A DNA stretch of 64,000 nucleotides from Chaetoderma sp. LZ-2023a (taxonomy: Eukaryota; Mollusca; Caudofoveata; Chaetodermatida; Chaetodermatidae). Made by a program: the position numbers and the translations under genes. Positions 21,841-33,959 of the stretch are shown here, one piece after another. The stretch covers positions 135,828,635 through 135,892,634 of the forward strand of contig CM067374.1 in the NCBI GenBank assembly GCA_034401795.1, given 5' to 3'. The notes under the pieces were generated by a model. It saw only the letters and a list, made by a program, of their open reading frames with translations, had not been told where the DNA came from and made no database searches. Each line of letters opens with the position of its first letter. Position 1 is the stretch's first letter.

Positions 21841-22009
21841 CTAAGCAGTGCCGGCTTAAGGCAGTGAGAGGACCGAGGCTGGAGTCCCTAAGGGGAGGAG
21901 CCCGAGAGGGGTGGCCTTCCCTGGAAGAATGTTAAATCTAGGCGCTCTGAGATGCATTCGGAGGCCTAATTTTATTAATCATTAATTGGTCAAGATTTTT
22001 CAAGAGAAT

Positions 22010-22200
22010 TTCAATTTTTTGAAGGTCAAGAGAAGACAAGTATTTGCTCAGCCAATGTCCATCTGCAGGCCAAGAGATAATATTTTCCAAAATTTACGAC
22101 TGGAATGGCTGGCTCGATAATCGAGCCAGTCATTTCAGTAGTAAATTTTCAAAAAATAGTCTTCTGCAAATTAACATTAATCAAGACGACTGCATTACTA
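22010..22200. repeat. MITE-2 copy (core palindrome)
   Basis: The core GGCTGGCTCGATAATCGAGCCAGTCA with flanking AAAATTTACGACTGGAATGG and CATTTCAGTAGTAAATTTTC forms a long imperfect palindrome typical of MITE-2. Confidence 0.7.
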
Positions 22201-22283
22201 TAGTAGTACCGAGTTTGTCTCTTCGTCGCGTTACGTAGCCTATAGAAAAAACCTTTAAAAATGTATGTTTAAAGTGCGAGACC

Positions 22284-22316
22284 ACCCCCCCCCCCCCTCC
22301 CCCCCCCCCACCCCTC
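22284..22316. repeat. Poly-C tract
   Basis: Two C runs separated by one T and followed by ACCCC. Slippage-prone; the length may be inexact in the assembly. Confidence 0.9.
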
Positions 22317-22679
22317 GGGTCCGCAGTGAGGATATACTTGAGTGAGAGGCACTATCATATCAAGCGATATGGGAATGGAGTAGGGAATATCTTACCTAGG
22401 CACATGCTCAATGGAAAGTCGCCTTATTCACAGGCTAATTGCGATTCTGGGTTGTTTTTCGCAACAGATATGTTTATGAGTGGCAACGTCAAAATGAAAC
22501 ACTTGCTGATACCAACGTGATAGAACATGGCTGTTGTTGTGGAAACTCAGTCATCGTGCGGGTGGCATTAGCGCCTATAGCCATACCGGCCTCTACCGCA
22601 TCCAGAATGGGTGTCAGTCGACGTGACGAAGTTCTCCGTCAATTCGCCCGGCCCATAGTTCAATAGGGCCCAACTCAGC

Positions 22680-23013
<334 letters not shown>

Positions 23014-23100
23014 TGACAGCCATGATAGGGTGGCTGGGAATATTCTAACTGGGAATATATAATTATATTATGATAAGTTTGACTGTTAAAGATGTACTTT

Positions 23101-23478
23101 TCAGTGTTTGTATTTTCTGGGTGTACTCCGGCTTTTATGGGGACTTTTACCCCGGTTCCCATCACGTGTTGCTGGTCTGCTACCTCTGCTCTTGCTAACT
23201 TTAGGTGCTTCAGTATTTTTCAGCACGTTTCGCCAGGCCTCGGATCGTTTGGTTTTCCGGTATTCCCATAGCAACATGTCATCATGACGACGAAGTAAGA
23301 ACGTGGTTTTGCCGGCAACTCGTTCCAGCTCTCTCCCAGTGTCCGTATCTTCGCCAATCACAAGCTGCCGACCAGCCAGAAGATTCCGGGACGCCTCCGA
23401 GTCTGTCGTTATTATCCATCTGTTCTCGGCCAGGCCATGTGATGATAAATGTCGCCACACAAACTGAATGGACGTTAT
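23101..23478 (-). CDS. Terminal coding exon of an unrecognised host gene
   Basis: A minus-strand acceptor with polypyrimidine tract (CGTTTTTTACAG) ends at 23479. The exon opens in phase 0 and runs 125 codons to a TGA at 23101-23103. The peptide begins [20 protein letters not shown] and contains [13 protein letters not shown] and [20 protein letters not shown]. It ends in a basic tail of about 30 residues rich in Ser, Arg and Lys. I do not recognise the family. It matches in phase with the exon at 35108-35321, whose donor also leaves phase 0. Codon use and the lack of stops over 378 nt support a real exon. Confidence 0.6.
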   Translation of the reverse strand: MTSIQFVWRHLSSHGLAENRWIITTDSEASRNLLAGRQLVIGEDTDTGRELERVAGKTTFLLRRHDDMLLWEYRKTKRSEAWRNVLKNTEAPKVSKSRGSRPATRDGNRGKSPHKSRSTPRKYKH

Positions 23479-23724
23479 CTGTAAAAAACGAAAACCAACA
23501 ATATGCTATTTGTGAGGTTTCATGAATATATACTATCATAGAACTTAAGTTATCGAAGAAAAACTTGAAGTTTTATGGTGTTTCACCAGCAGAATGAACG
23601 GATGTATCAACTATGAACAAATGGACGGACTGGCCCAAAAATATGTTGCTTCTTTAACACCACATAATCAATATGGATGCTTTTTAAAGACAACCATTTT
23701 ATTACAATTCACCTTTCCAGAGTA

Positions 23725-23936
23725 TCCATCTATCTATCATCTGGTGGCATATGACGTCATAAGCACCTAAGCGGAGTGTCGGATGACGTCATAATTATTA
23801 CGTCATAAATGGGTCTATTTGGCACGTCTTTAACTCTTAATAGTCCGACACGTTGTACGAATTGTCTGTCTCTACTATTTAATAAACATGCTGTTGAATA
23901 TTTTGAAACTAATTTAACTGGACCAGTCAAATTAGG
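23725..23936. repeat. MITE-1 copy interrupted by a LINE fragment
   Basis: Carries TATCATCTGGTGGCATATGACGTCAT, GATGACGTCATAATTATTACGTCAT, CCGACACGTTGTACGAATTG and the first hairpin arm GTTGAATATTTTGAAACTAA. It stops abruptly at GGACCAGTCAAATTAGG where LINE sequence begins. Confidence 0.75.
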
Positions 23937-25070
23937 TATACTGACGACCCTCTCGTAGTAAAACTGTCAGCAGAACAGAAAGCGTTACGTCTGCGCATCT
24001 ATCAAAGTGGCCAAAGTGAAGATCGCACCAAACTACGCCAGGAACGCAATAACATTCTGCACAAAAATTAGCGAACGCTTAAAAGATCTTGCTATCCAAC
24101 AAGCAGATGCCCTAGCAGATGAAATCACTGCCACGGATGACTGCCACAACATGTTTCGGACAGCCCGAGCCCTGAGAGTTGCTGACTACACACCACCACT
24201 AACTGTACACAACTCTGAAGGACACTATCGGGACTGACCATGGCAAAGATGAGGCAATTCGAGAATGGTTCAAGGAACAGTTCACTGACCACGATGATGA
24301 GCCCTTGCACCCATTCTCAGGAGACCACAGGTCATTACTAACACCAATTAACACAGCAGAGGTTGAGAAGGCACTTAAACCCCGGAAAAATGGACGTGCA
24401 TCTGGACCTGATGGCATAAGCAATGAACTATTCAAATATGCAAGTGACATTCTGTGCCGCATCTGAGACACGATCAATGACTTCACCGGATCATGTCAAA
24501 GTGGCTTCAAACGTAGACGCAGCTGCGCAGACAGTGTATGGGCTCAACGCATGCTTGTGTCAGTAGCCATGTCCAAACACTGGGATTTCTACAAAATGGG
24601 CATTGACATGTCACGAGCCTTCGACACAATTAAATGCTCAAAGATCCTAGACGTACTACGCCAGGCCAGTTGCAATGAAGATGAGCTACGACTAGTGAGA
24701 CTACTGCTTGCAGACACCAATCTGAGAGTACGAGTCAAGTCATTGAAGTCTGTAGAGTTTGAGACATCAATCGGCTCCCCACAGGTTGATGGTCTATCCC
24801 CTGTGCTCTTCACCTGTTACCTGGCTGCTGCATTGAAATCCGTGCGGGGGAACTCCACAAGACCAAACCCCGCCCCCACCCCACCCCCAACCCCGTTGTC
24901 AATACTGGGCATGCCGCTAGAGATGGAATATGTCGACGATGTGGACTTTATAGACCAGGAAAAGAAACCTCTTGACGAACTTATCCCAATAGCTGCATGC
25001 AAACTAAAAATTGAGAATCTCTTTATGAATGAACCCAAAACAGAGTTCACCCACACATGGTGTCGTAAAC
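23937..25070 (+). pseudogene. Non-LTR reverse transcriptase fragment
   Basis: From about 23937 degraded frames give KLSAEQKALRLRIYQS and LAIQQADALADEI. From 24551 an open segment of 226 codons holds RT core motifs: GIDMSRAFDTIKCSKILDVL (palm, FD), SIGSPQVDGLSPVLFT (a form of GxPQGDxLSP with Gly changed to Val) and MEYVDDVDFI (YxDD). Endonuclease and C-terminal parts are missing or scrambled. Catalytic aspartates are visible but the Gly-to-Val change and frameshifts argue for a dead copy. The 3' side is joined to the repeat shared with 11165-11392. Confidence 0.75.
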
Positions 25071-25275
25071 AAAAGTGTATATTGCGTTTAGTTTTTCAGC
25101 AATTATGGCACATGCTATTGGCTTATGCTACTGGACTCGTGGTAATTCCACCCAATTCCTGTTTTTGCTTAACATCTTTACATCATTTGCTTAAAGGTGT
25201 GTCCTATGTTATGTCGCGAGAGGTACTATAACATCTCTGAAGAATTAGCCCTTCTGACAGTACAATCACCTTTGA
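25065..25275. repeat. Dispersed repeat, direct copy of 11165-11392
   Basis: See the partner at 11165-11392: same blocks, same order, about 80% identity by eye. Confidence 0.7.
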
Positions 25276-25539
25276 GAAATTGGAAGCACAACTGCTGCAT
25301 CATTTGCTTATGTGCGTGTGTCTTTCAAATAGTGATAAACCCTGTGCTTTTGTTGTCCTACTTCTGGCACTAGAAATGGCAACATCTTGATGCCTTCCTT
25401 TTTATATAACACTGGTACAATGTCTATTAGGTACTCAATGCAGGATGTACACTTGTTTTGTTTAACACACTAATCCTCAAATGATTTCCACTACAGTCGC
25501 CACATTATTTCAAACACCGTCACAAAGACATTGACATTG

Positions 25540-25542
25540 ACG

Positions 25543-25580
<38 letters not shown>
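25540..25580. repeat. (GTT)n microsatellite
   Basis: About 13 GTT units. Confidence 0.95.
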
Positions 25581-25659
25581 GAGCTTAGATCTTACACTGG
25601 CAATCAATGGAAAATTAATTTGAGGTATACCCTGTTCAAATGACTCAAAGTGATTCACA

Positions 25660-26170
25660 CACGCCTCCTAGCGAGAACATTCCGGTTGACTCAGAGACAT
25701 ATGTCTCTGAGTCAACCGGAATGTCGTCGGCATTACCTCTCATTATTGACGTAATGGGTTCATATAATAGATAGACCTTTACAGTTTATCCATCCATCAT
25801 TTTGACCTTGTAGTGTGTGCTTGTTGCGAGCATCTGGTGGTAACTATAATGGCAGGTTGATGTAATGCTGCGTATACATCAACTGATTATCCTCGACCAG
25901 ACCCAACTGTCCGCTGTCTGCAGTAGTCGGACAGACGTGCACTCAGCAGGGTGATCTGCCAACTGAAGGTCATACACCAAACGACCATGTCGTTGGCAGT
26001 AAGATTTGCACCTAGCGACCAAATTATGAACCACATGCGCCACCTAGCGAGGACATTCCGGTTGACTCAGAGACATGTGCCTCTGAGTCAACCGGAATGT
26101 CCTCGGCATCGTTACCTATCATTATTGACGTAATGGGTTCATTTAACAGACTTTTCCAGTTTATCCATCC
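25660..26170. repeat. Twin hairpin repeats around a shared dispersed segment
   Basis: A perfect 48 bp palindrome sits at 25677-25724 (half-arm ACATTCCGGTTGACTCAGAG). A second version at 26049-26104 has 24 bp arms and an 8 bp loop. Both are followed by CATTATTGACGTAATGGGTTCAT and the MITE-1 terminal motif. The segment between (25830-26035) is the inverted copy of 5790-5965. Confidence 0.8.
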
Positions 26171-26537
26171 ATCACATGACGTCATAATCAACTACGTGAC
26201 GTGTATGACTATGACATAATCATTACGTCATGAATGACTCGATCTAGTCCGTTTTAAACGCTTAATAGTCCAACACGTTGTACGAATTGTATGTCTACTA
26301 TTTAATAAGCATTCAGTTGAATATTTTGAAAATAATTTAACTGGTGATGTTGCTGCCTATGCCCATAGGCAGCAACAGCGCCCAGTCAAATTACTTCCAA
26401 AATATTCAATAGCTAACCTGTATAGTTTTCTGGAAAGTGATAGGTTCCGAGATCGATCGATCCCAATACGAGCGATGTGTGGGTGAAGCTTAGCTAGAGA
26501 TGGACGGGGCATAGATAAAACTGGAACGGTCCATTAT
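26141..26537. repeat. MITE-1, near full-length copy
   Basis: Begins CTTTTCCAGTTTATCCATCC, has GACGTCATAATCAACTACGTGACGTG, an internal hairpin with GATGTTGCTGCCTATGCCCATAGGCAGCAACAG at its tip, GATCGATCGATCCCAATACG and GGTGAAGCTTAGCTAGAGATGG. It ends AAAACTGGAACGGTCCATT, so the two ends form a short inverted repeat. Confidence 0.85.
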
Positions 26538-26969
26538 AAGAACAACCGGATTGGTAACAAGTTATTCTTTCAACTTATAACAACCCTCTCCTAAAATATG
26601 CGTGTGAAGTAGACATATGATTTAAATATTTGCAGTAGAGCTTCAGTTATGGAAAGCTAAATGAAACATTCATTGATTTCCATAGGGCTGGCATGATGAC
26701 ATCTACTAAACTTCCCTATAATGTATAACTTCTACAATAATATTGTCATGTTAGTTGATAATAGAGAAACCGCTTAAAGTGTACTGTATCTGAGTCTAAT
26801 CTTAAGGCACTGTGGTTCGCTTGGTGTGCTTGTCAGCCAGTAAGTATGTGCGAAGTGTTGCCTTGAGGGAGAAATCCCCCTCCCCTACCCCCAACCCCAA
26901 ATGACGCCATTGACATAACAGACTAACAATTTGAAATATATCTAATAGCATTACCAGTTAGGGACATCA

Positions 26970-27315
26970 TTGTACTATTTCACTTTAGGACGTTAAAACA
27001 CAAATTGACAATTGAGAATGCACGATGGATAAAAACCGACCGAAAGGACAGACTATGTACAGTTTGTAATAAACTGGAAGACGAACAACACCTTTACTAT
27101 GACCCCAGCAAATACAATGGCGTAAAAACTAAATATATGCCACAATACTATATCACGAGAACAATTGCAGAAAAAAACAAAGGAGCTTCTAAGAATAGTC
27201 AATGGACCTATCCTTAGAAATTTATGTGAATTGCTTATATCTGCTAAGAGAGTAAGGGCCTATAAAATATACATACGGACTAATATGGTAGATAATCATA
27301 AAATAGAAATCCAAT
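26970..27315 (+). pseudogene. LINE ORF2 C-terminal fragment (zinc-knuckle-like)
   Basis: Encodes LTIENARWIKTDRKDRLC, TVCNKLEDEQHLYYD and KYMPQYY, then after a frameshift KELLRIVNGPILRNLCELLI. This matches the usual C-terminal pattern of invertebrate LINEs, where a short Cys/His motif follows the RT (here CTVC...H, last Cys replaced). Confidence 0.6.
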
Positions 27316-28074
27316 AAGTTAATGTAGTATTCCTGTTTATCAGTCAATCATATGACGTTATAACCAACTACGTGACGTGTAGGATGATGTCATAATCAAT
27401 CACATCATGAATGACGGAGCTAAGTTCTTCACGAACGCTTAATTGATGGCGGGCTAAACGCTGTTGTGCGAATTGTATGCAGTTACTGGTACTATATAAT
27501 AACAAGTACACATATTGATGCAAGGCATCAATGGTAAATAGCGTGCCCGGAGGTTATTATAATTCTGAGAATAAACTCAACTGTTTCATGAAAAAATGAA
27601 GTTATATAAAGGCATACAATAAACACAAAAGAAGGAATATTTCTTGCAAAAAGATATGGGCAGTATTAGCTATGGGCTAGGAAAAGCAGCTTATACTTTT
27701 GGTCAGTCCAACAATTTTTCCATCCATCCTTTTTCTCCAGGCCAAACTCCTTAACAGAGAGGGGAACAGACAAAATTAAGAGCGGCCAGTATCAACAACT
27801 TGTAAAGATAAAGAAATCAACAGAGCTGGCAACCCAGTCAGTAGAAAATCAGCGCAAGACGCAGTACAGACCCTGACACCCATTCAAACATATTAAAGAA
27901 AAACTGTAAAGAATATTTTAAACCTAAATCCTGATACCTTCTTAAACAGACGTGAAGAGCTTATTACCCGAAAATATATTGGTGAAATATACACTGCAAT
28001 GCTAGTGAAATGCACAAAGCAAGTATAATTTTTATGCAATACAGGACCCTGATCTGTACCGACAGATAACCTTT
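27316..28074. other. Non-coding stretch with a degraded MITE-1
   Basis: 27340-27480 resembles the TGACGTCA-bearing half of MITE-1 (ATCATATGACGTTATAACCAACTACGTGACGTG) in degraded form. No gene is supported up to about 28070. Confidence 0.45.
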
Positions 28075-28310
28075 TCAACAAAGTTAAGTGGCCAGGATAG
28101 AACCAATACCCTCAACCTAGTTTTCTCCAACGAAAATGATATAGCAGAAAACATTCTGACTGAAGACCCAGTGGGAAACATCGTGATCTGTTTCATTTAG
28201 CTATCATATCTATGTCACCTATTAATCGATATCTTTACTGGAAACAGTGACAAACTATTAAATCAAATATTTTTGCTAGACAAAAATGGCAAAATTGGCC
28301 TCAACCGTTG
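28075..28310 (+). pseudogene. LINE endonuclease C-terminal fragment
   Basis: Frames give SGQDRTNTLNLVFSNENDIAEN and, after a shift, GKHRDLFHLAIISMSPINRY. This is the pattern of the end of an APE-type endonuclease in CR1/Jockey-like LINEs (NTLDLVFTN...GKSDHD). The SDHD motif is degraded. Confidence 0.5.
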
Positions 28311-28559
28311 CAATGATGACGATCTTGTTGACCATATGTGCAAATGCTAGGGTATTAGCCTGATAAGTCAGGTTCTACCAGTACACGTGGCTAATAATAT
28401 GGGATATATAGAAATATTTTCACATTACTATAATAAATATTTGGTGGTAGAATTATTACAATATTTTGCACATCAAGAGAACATAGTGAGTTCTACATGG
28501 CCTTATGTTAAACAACCCCGGCTACAAGGCATGTAGAGATATTCTGGTACCGAATATAA

Positions 28560-29705
28560 TACATTATTGGAATTTGACAATGGTGTGCCACTACTAAATT
28601 GCATATGACGAAATTACTGTATAGGAAACATTTTTTTAAACCTTTGATACTTTATTAGCGTATTCATATACGTATTTAACCATATGGTTGAACTTCTGTG
28701 GTCGAACCTATTGCAAACAGTGTGGTACAGAAAATCGTTGATCAGACAGAATTTGCGCCAATTTTCGGTATTGAATTGTGTACTATGAAATTACGTTCCT
28801 GTAGAATTTTTTTTAAATTCGGAATACAACTAGCATATTTCCTATAAGTATTTGTGGGTGAAATTCTGGGGTGAACGTATTGCAGTGAAAACCATGAATT
28901 ATCCTAAGTTTGAGCTTATTTACGTTACAAAATTTGTAAATCTCACTACGTCGTAAGCTTATGCCTATGCCTATCTAAACATATGGGTGATATTCTGGGC
29001 CGAACCCATTATGAGCGATATGTCAGGACATATCGACACCTACTGAATGTGGTGAATGTGAACTAACCATATTACAATGGGGCCATATGGCGAATATGTA
29101 ACAACATATTACCAAATTACTTGATGATAGGATCGTGCAAAAGCACAGCTATATGTAAAAAAATTGATTACAAACTGAGATTCTAATACTGAATATAGTA
29201 AATTGTTGGCATTTGACAACTGTCCGTGACTACTAAATTGAATATTACGAAATTACTACGTGGTTAGAAATCTCAAGATTCATTAGCGTATTCATATCCC
29301 TATCTAACCATATGGGTGAAATTATGTAGCCACACATATTGCAGACGGTAGGGTATTGAAAACCACAGATCTGCCAACATTGGAACAAATGTATGCGATG
29401 AAATTGCATACTACGAAAATACTTCACGTTCGAATTCTTTTAAATTCCCAATGTAACTAGCATATTCAAACTCCTATACGTCTATGTGAGCGAAGTTCTG
29501 GAATCGACCATATTACGGAAAGTAGGGCACCGAAAACCACGAATACACCATCACCTAAGCTAAATTTTGCTATTAAAATTACTTCATCTAGAATTTGTTA
29601 GATTCGGAATATAACTAGCTTATTAAAGCTCAAGTCTATGTGGGGTAAATTATGGGGCTGAACATACTACAGACAATAGGGCACTGAAAACTGTGGTGGT
29701 TTATT
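28560..29705. repeat. Satellite-like array of diverged ~170 bp monomers, block 1
   Basis: Roughly six diverged units share the order: TACGAAATTACTxxxTGGTAGAA, TTTTTTAAATTC, ACTAGCATATTCATAT, CTATCTAACCATATGGGTGAAATTCTGG, GAACCTATTGCAGACAGTAGGGCA and GAAAACCACGAAT. Units recur at about 165-180 bp. Block 2 (30455-31480) repeats the same order of units, so the blocks arose by duplication of a larger segment. Confidence 0.7.
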
Positions 29706-29710
29706 AATAC

Positions 29711-30084
29711 AATGAACCTTTCCAGTTTAGCCCATCTCTAGCTAAACTCCACCCATACCACTCTCGAGTTGGGATCGATGGATTTCTGAACTACTAGACG
29801 ATAAATTTCAAGAAAACTATACAGGTAAGCCGTGGAATATTATGACACTAAATTGACTGGGTCCTGTTGCTGCCTATCAAATTATTTTCAAAATATTCAA
29901 CAGCATTTTTATTAAATAACAAAACCATACAATTCGTACAACGTGTCAGATTATTAAACATTTAAGATGAACTAAATCGAGTCAGTCATGACGTCATTAT
30001 TATGACGTTATCCTATGCGTCACTTAATTAATTACGATGTCATATGACGTAATATGATGGATAGATAACCTGAAAAGGCCCATT
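29711..30084. repeat. MITE-1, near full-length copy (reverse orientation)
   Basis: Starts AATGAACCTTTCCAGTTTAG, passes GCTAAACTCCACCC, GGGATCGATGGAT, AACTATACAGGTAAGC, a shortened hairpin, CAATTCGTACAACGTGTCAG, ACGTCATTATTATGACGTTATCC and ends TGAAAAGGCCCATT. Confidence 0.8.
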
Positions 30085-30454
30085 AGCAAGCGGTAGTAAT
30101 TACCCTCGCTCCGTCAGAGGATGAGTGTATTGTATTCGGGTCTATGTGCGTTCGGGATGGCAAGGTTCTACAATCTATGACTGGCCTTGTTAAAATATGT
30201 GACCTATAAATATAACGCATTACCAAGTGGTATTAGCCATGTAATGTTCAATTTGCTCATGACAATTTCAATAGAGAGATCCATTTCTAGGTATGCCACG
30301 CCTATTTCTAGCTAAGCTCCACCACTTTTTGCGTGTTGGAATCGATGTATATATATATATACGCTGAATAATGAATTCCCAGACTTCCAATTTCAAGGTA
30401 ACTATACAGGTAAGATGATGACTATTTAGAAACTAATTTGACTGGGTGCAACGA
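30085..30454. repeat. MITE-linked spacer and partial second MITE-1
   Basis: The spacer TAGCAAGCGGTAGTAATTACC...CAATTTCAATAGAGAGATCCATTTCTAGG and the partial MITE behind it recur together at 33067-33440. The MITE is cut in its hairpin at ACTGGGTGCA, where satellite block 2 begins. Confidence 0.7.
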
Positions 30455-31480
30455 AAACCATGAATCGGCCTAAATTTGAGCCGAAATTATTTCATGGTAG
30501 ATAGTTTTAAATCTCACTACTCCGTAAGCGTATGCTTATACCTATCTAAACATATGGGTGACGTTCTGGGGCCGAACACATTATGAGCGATATGCCAGGA
30601 CATACCGACACCTATCTGAATGTGGTGAATGTGAACCAACCATATTATAATGGGGCCATACGGCGAATATGTAACTACCCACGATGAGATTACTTGATGG
30701 TAGAATTGTGCAAAAGCACTAGCTCATATTGAGTTATATACATCCATATATCAAAAAAATTATTACAAATCGAGAACAGACATTCTGATACCGAATATAG
30801 TAAATTGTTGGCATTTGACAACTGTCCGTGGCTACTAAATTGAATATTCCGAAATTACTACGTGGTAGAAAACTCAAGATTCATTAGCGTGTTCATATCG
30901 CTATCTAACCATATCGGTGAAATTATTTGGCCAAACCTATTGCAGACAGGTAATAGTAGGGCATTGAAAACCTACAGATCTGCCAAAATTGAAACAAATT
31001 TACGCGATGAAATCGTATACTACGATATTACTTCACGGTCAAATATTTTTTAATTCCCAATATAACTATCGTATTCAAATCCCTCTACGTCTATGTGAGC
31101 GAAGTTCTGGAGCTGCCCATATTACATACAGACAGTAGGGCGCCGAAAAGCACGAAACCCCCAACATTTAAGCCAATTTTTGCCTAATAAAATTTTTTCA
31201 TCTAGAATTTGTTAGATTCGGAATATACCCAGTATATTAAGGCTCAAGTCTATGTAGGTGAAATTATGGGGCTAAACATACCACAGACAATAGGCACTGA
31301 AAACTGTGAATCACCGGAGATTTAGCAAATTTTCGGTATGAAATTGTGCACTACGAAATTACTTAATGGTAACATTTTTTTTAACCTCAATCCATTAATT
31401 CACTAGCGTATTCATATACTTATCTAACTATATGGTTGAAATTCTGTGGCCGAATTTCCTGTAGACCTTCTTAACTTAGC
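30455..31480. repeat. Satellite-like array, block 2
   Basis: Same order of diverged units as block 1; for example CATTATGAGCGATATG(T/C)CAGGACAT and AATGTGGTGAATGTGAAC occur once in each block (28.99-29.07 and 30.57-30.64 kb). Confidence 0.7.
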
Positions 31481-31679
31481 ACATGCATAGGCCTACACTT
31501 TCGGTTGATTTCTGTATTCAACAATCTGCTACAATATTATTGACAGTAGTTTTGACTGGAAATTTGGAACATTGGTAGTCTATCAATACTGCTACATAAT
31601 TGCATTGGCCCTACATGGATTTATTCCCACGGATGGATTAAAGACAAAAGGATACTACTGATAATCACACATCCATTAT

Positions 31680-31950
31680 TCATTCCTATCCCGCGAGTTC
31701 TCTTTCGATACGAAATCGAGAAATGTATCTCGTATGTAGGGGCCTATTGAGTAGCCATTGACGTAGCGATTTCACGATCCAGTATTGCTTTTACAGTCTG
31801 CGACGGAGATAGACTGGGTCCCGGTTTGTCTGGTATCCGAAGTTGAGTCTGTCTAACAGTCTAGTCGTTGTGATAACGTAAGAAGATGACCGGTCATTAC
31901 ATTAGAGGTGTAGTTTCGAAGAAACCAAGGCTTTATTTTTAGATGGATCC
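31680..31950. repeat. Dispersed repeat, direct copy of 21270-21840
   Basis: See partner. It lacks the ~270 bp internal segment present there. Confidence 0.65.
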
Positions 31951-32214
31951 ATTATTGTTAGCGAACTCTGTCTACTTTTTCGCCCTCTACAATATTATTA
32001 TGCATGTTTTTCTTTTGAGATTTACCACACACATAGTACGCCTCAAGTCTGTCCGTAACAAGTCTGTAATTTTTACCCTATCTCGAATGCAAGTAATGTG
32101 AATCATACTATGATACAATACGGGAAAGGTTAAACAGACATTGTACATCATCGTCGTCCTCATAATTTATTAACCCTGTATTACCTAAATTGAGTTAAGA
32201 ATATGAAAAAAAAT

Positions 32215-32350
32215 ATTTGGTTATTGAGTGCCTATCTGCAGGCCAATAGACGACTGTTTTGAAGAGTTACTATTGGAATGACTGGCTCAATCATCGAGCC
32301 AGTCATTTTAGTGGTGAATTTTTAAAAACGATATCTTGACCTGCAAATTA
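32215..32350. repeat. MITE-2 core palindrome
   Basis: TTACTATTGGAATGACTGGC and its inverted partner GCCAGTCATTTTAGTGG meet at TCAATCATCGA; flanks TCTGCAGGCCAATAGACGAC and GATATCTTGACCTGCAAATT also pair loosely. Confidence 0.7.
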
Positions 32351-32724
32351 ACATCCTCAAGATCACTGTAGAGGCCGGTTTTGGTGGCCTCCTCATGGAA
32401 GGGGTAAAATACATTAAGAGAAGATGACAGGCTTACATGGGCAGTCGTTGTCGTTGCAATACTTAATACAGGTCTATGATAGCAACAAGTAGGTGGGTAG
32501 GGTGGGTGGGCTACCATTCAAGGTATTAAAAAGATATTCGTATAGTTGTCTTTATCTGAGATATTGAAATTTCGGTGTTAAGCATTCTAAAGGATTTTGT
32601 TAGAAAAACACACAATTCTGCCCAAGTGAAGTAAGTCACATCTTGGTGGCGGTTGCTTGAAATGACTTCCATAGGCCTAACGTTAGTCAATCGGTCACTG
32701 AATCCGGACGGTATATTAACACAT

Positions 32725-33066
32725 TAATACCGCGCTCGTGTTGATATCGATGGATCTCTGAGCTTCTTGACTATCAATTTCCAGAAAACTTTACAGGTAA
32801 GGTGTTGACTATTTTGAAACCAATTTGACTGGGTGCTGTTGCTGCTTGTGGCAGTAACATCGCCCAGTCAAATTAGTTTCAAAATATTCACCAGCATGTT
32901 TTGTAAATAGCAAAGACATACAATTCGTACAACGTGTCGGACTATTAAGCATTTAAGACGGACTAAATTGAGTCAGTCATGACGTCATGATTATGACGTC
33001 ATCCTATACGTCACGTCGTTGATTATGACATCATATGACTTAATATGATCGATAGACTAATGTCCA
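32725..33066. repeat. MITE-1 copy (5' truncated)
   Basis: Runs from CGCTCGTGTTGATATCGATGG through a well-kept hairpin (GGGTGCTGTTGCTGC...GCAGTAACATCGCCC) and GACGTCATGATTATGACGTCATCC to TAATGTCCATT. Confidence 0.8.
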
Positions 33067-33905
33067 TTAGCAAGTGGTATTAATTATCCTCCCTCCGTCA
33101 GAGGACGAGTACATTGTATTCAGGGCAACAATCTATGTTTGGCCTTGTTAAAATGTGACCTATAGATATGGGTGGTCTCTTAATACAAGTGGTCCATATT
33201 GTGTGGGCCACGCATTACCAAGTGGTTTTAGCCATGTAATGCTCAATTTGCTCATGACAATTTCAATAGAGAGATCCATTTCTAGGTATGCCATGCCTAT
33301 TTCTAGCTAAGCTCCACCCCTTTTTGCGTGTTGGAATCGATGTATATATATACGCTGAATAATGAACTCCCAGACTTCCAATTTCAAGGTAACTATACAG
33401 GTAAGCTGATGACTATTTTGAAACTAATTTGACTGGGTGATTTTAAAGGTTTGATGCCTCTGGCCGCAACAACGCCAGGTCAAATTAGTTTCAAAATATT
33501 CAACACGATGTTGATTAAACAGTAGACATACAATTCGTACACTTGCCGGACTATTCAATGTTCATGACTGAGCTCGATACGCCATTCATTTACATATTTT
33601 GGATTGTGACGCCAGCCTGTATATGAAGTAATTGATTATGACATCATCTCCTTCAGTTATAGATCAAACCCAGTCATTATCATAGAAAATGACTGTTGAA
33701 TAAATAGCAGACATACAATTCGAACAGCGTCTAGTTAAATTAGTTTCAAAATATTCAACAGCATGTTGATTAAATAGTAAAGACGTGCAATTCGCATACT
33801 TGACTGGCTATTCAATGTTCCTTGGGGAGCTAGATACGTCATTCATTACACATTTTGATTGTGACGTCCAGCTACATCTGACCTAAATAATTATGACGTC
33901 ATATA
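33067..33905. repeat. Spacer plus stacked MITE-1 fragments
   Basis: 33067-33290 repeats the spacer seen at 30085-30280. A MITE-1 hairpin with GGGTGATTTTAAAGGTTTGATGCC as its tip follows (33410-33500). Then come two partial right halves with CATACAATTCG and GACGTCAT remnants up to about 33905. Confidence 0.65.
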
Positions 33906-33959
33906 CAGAAAAATCCATTATCATATATAATGTCCTATGTCTAATTGTCGTCCAAGAGA

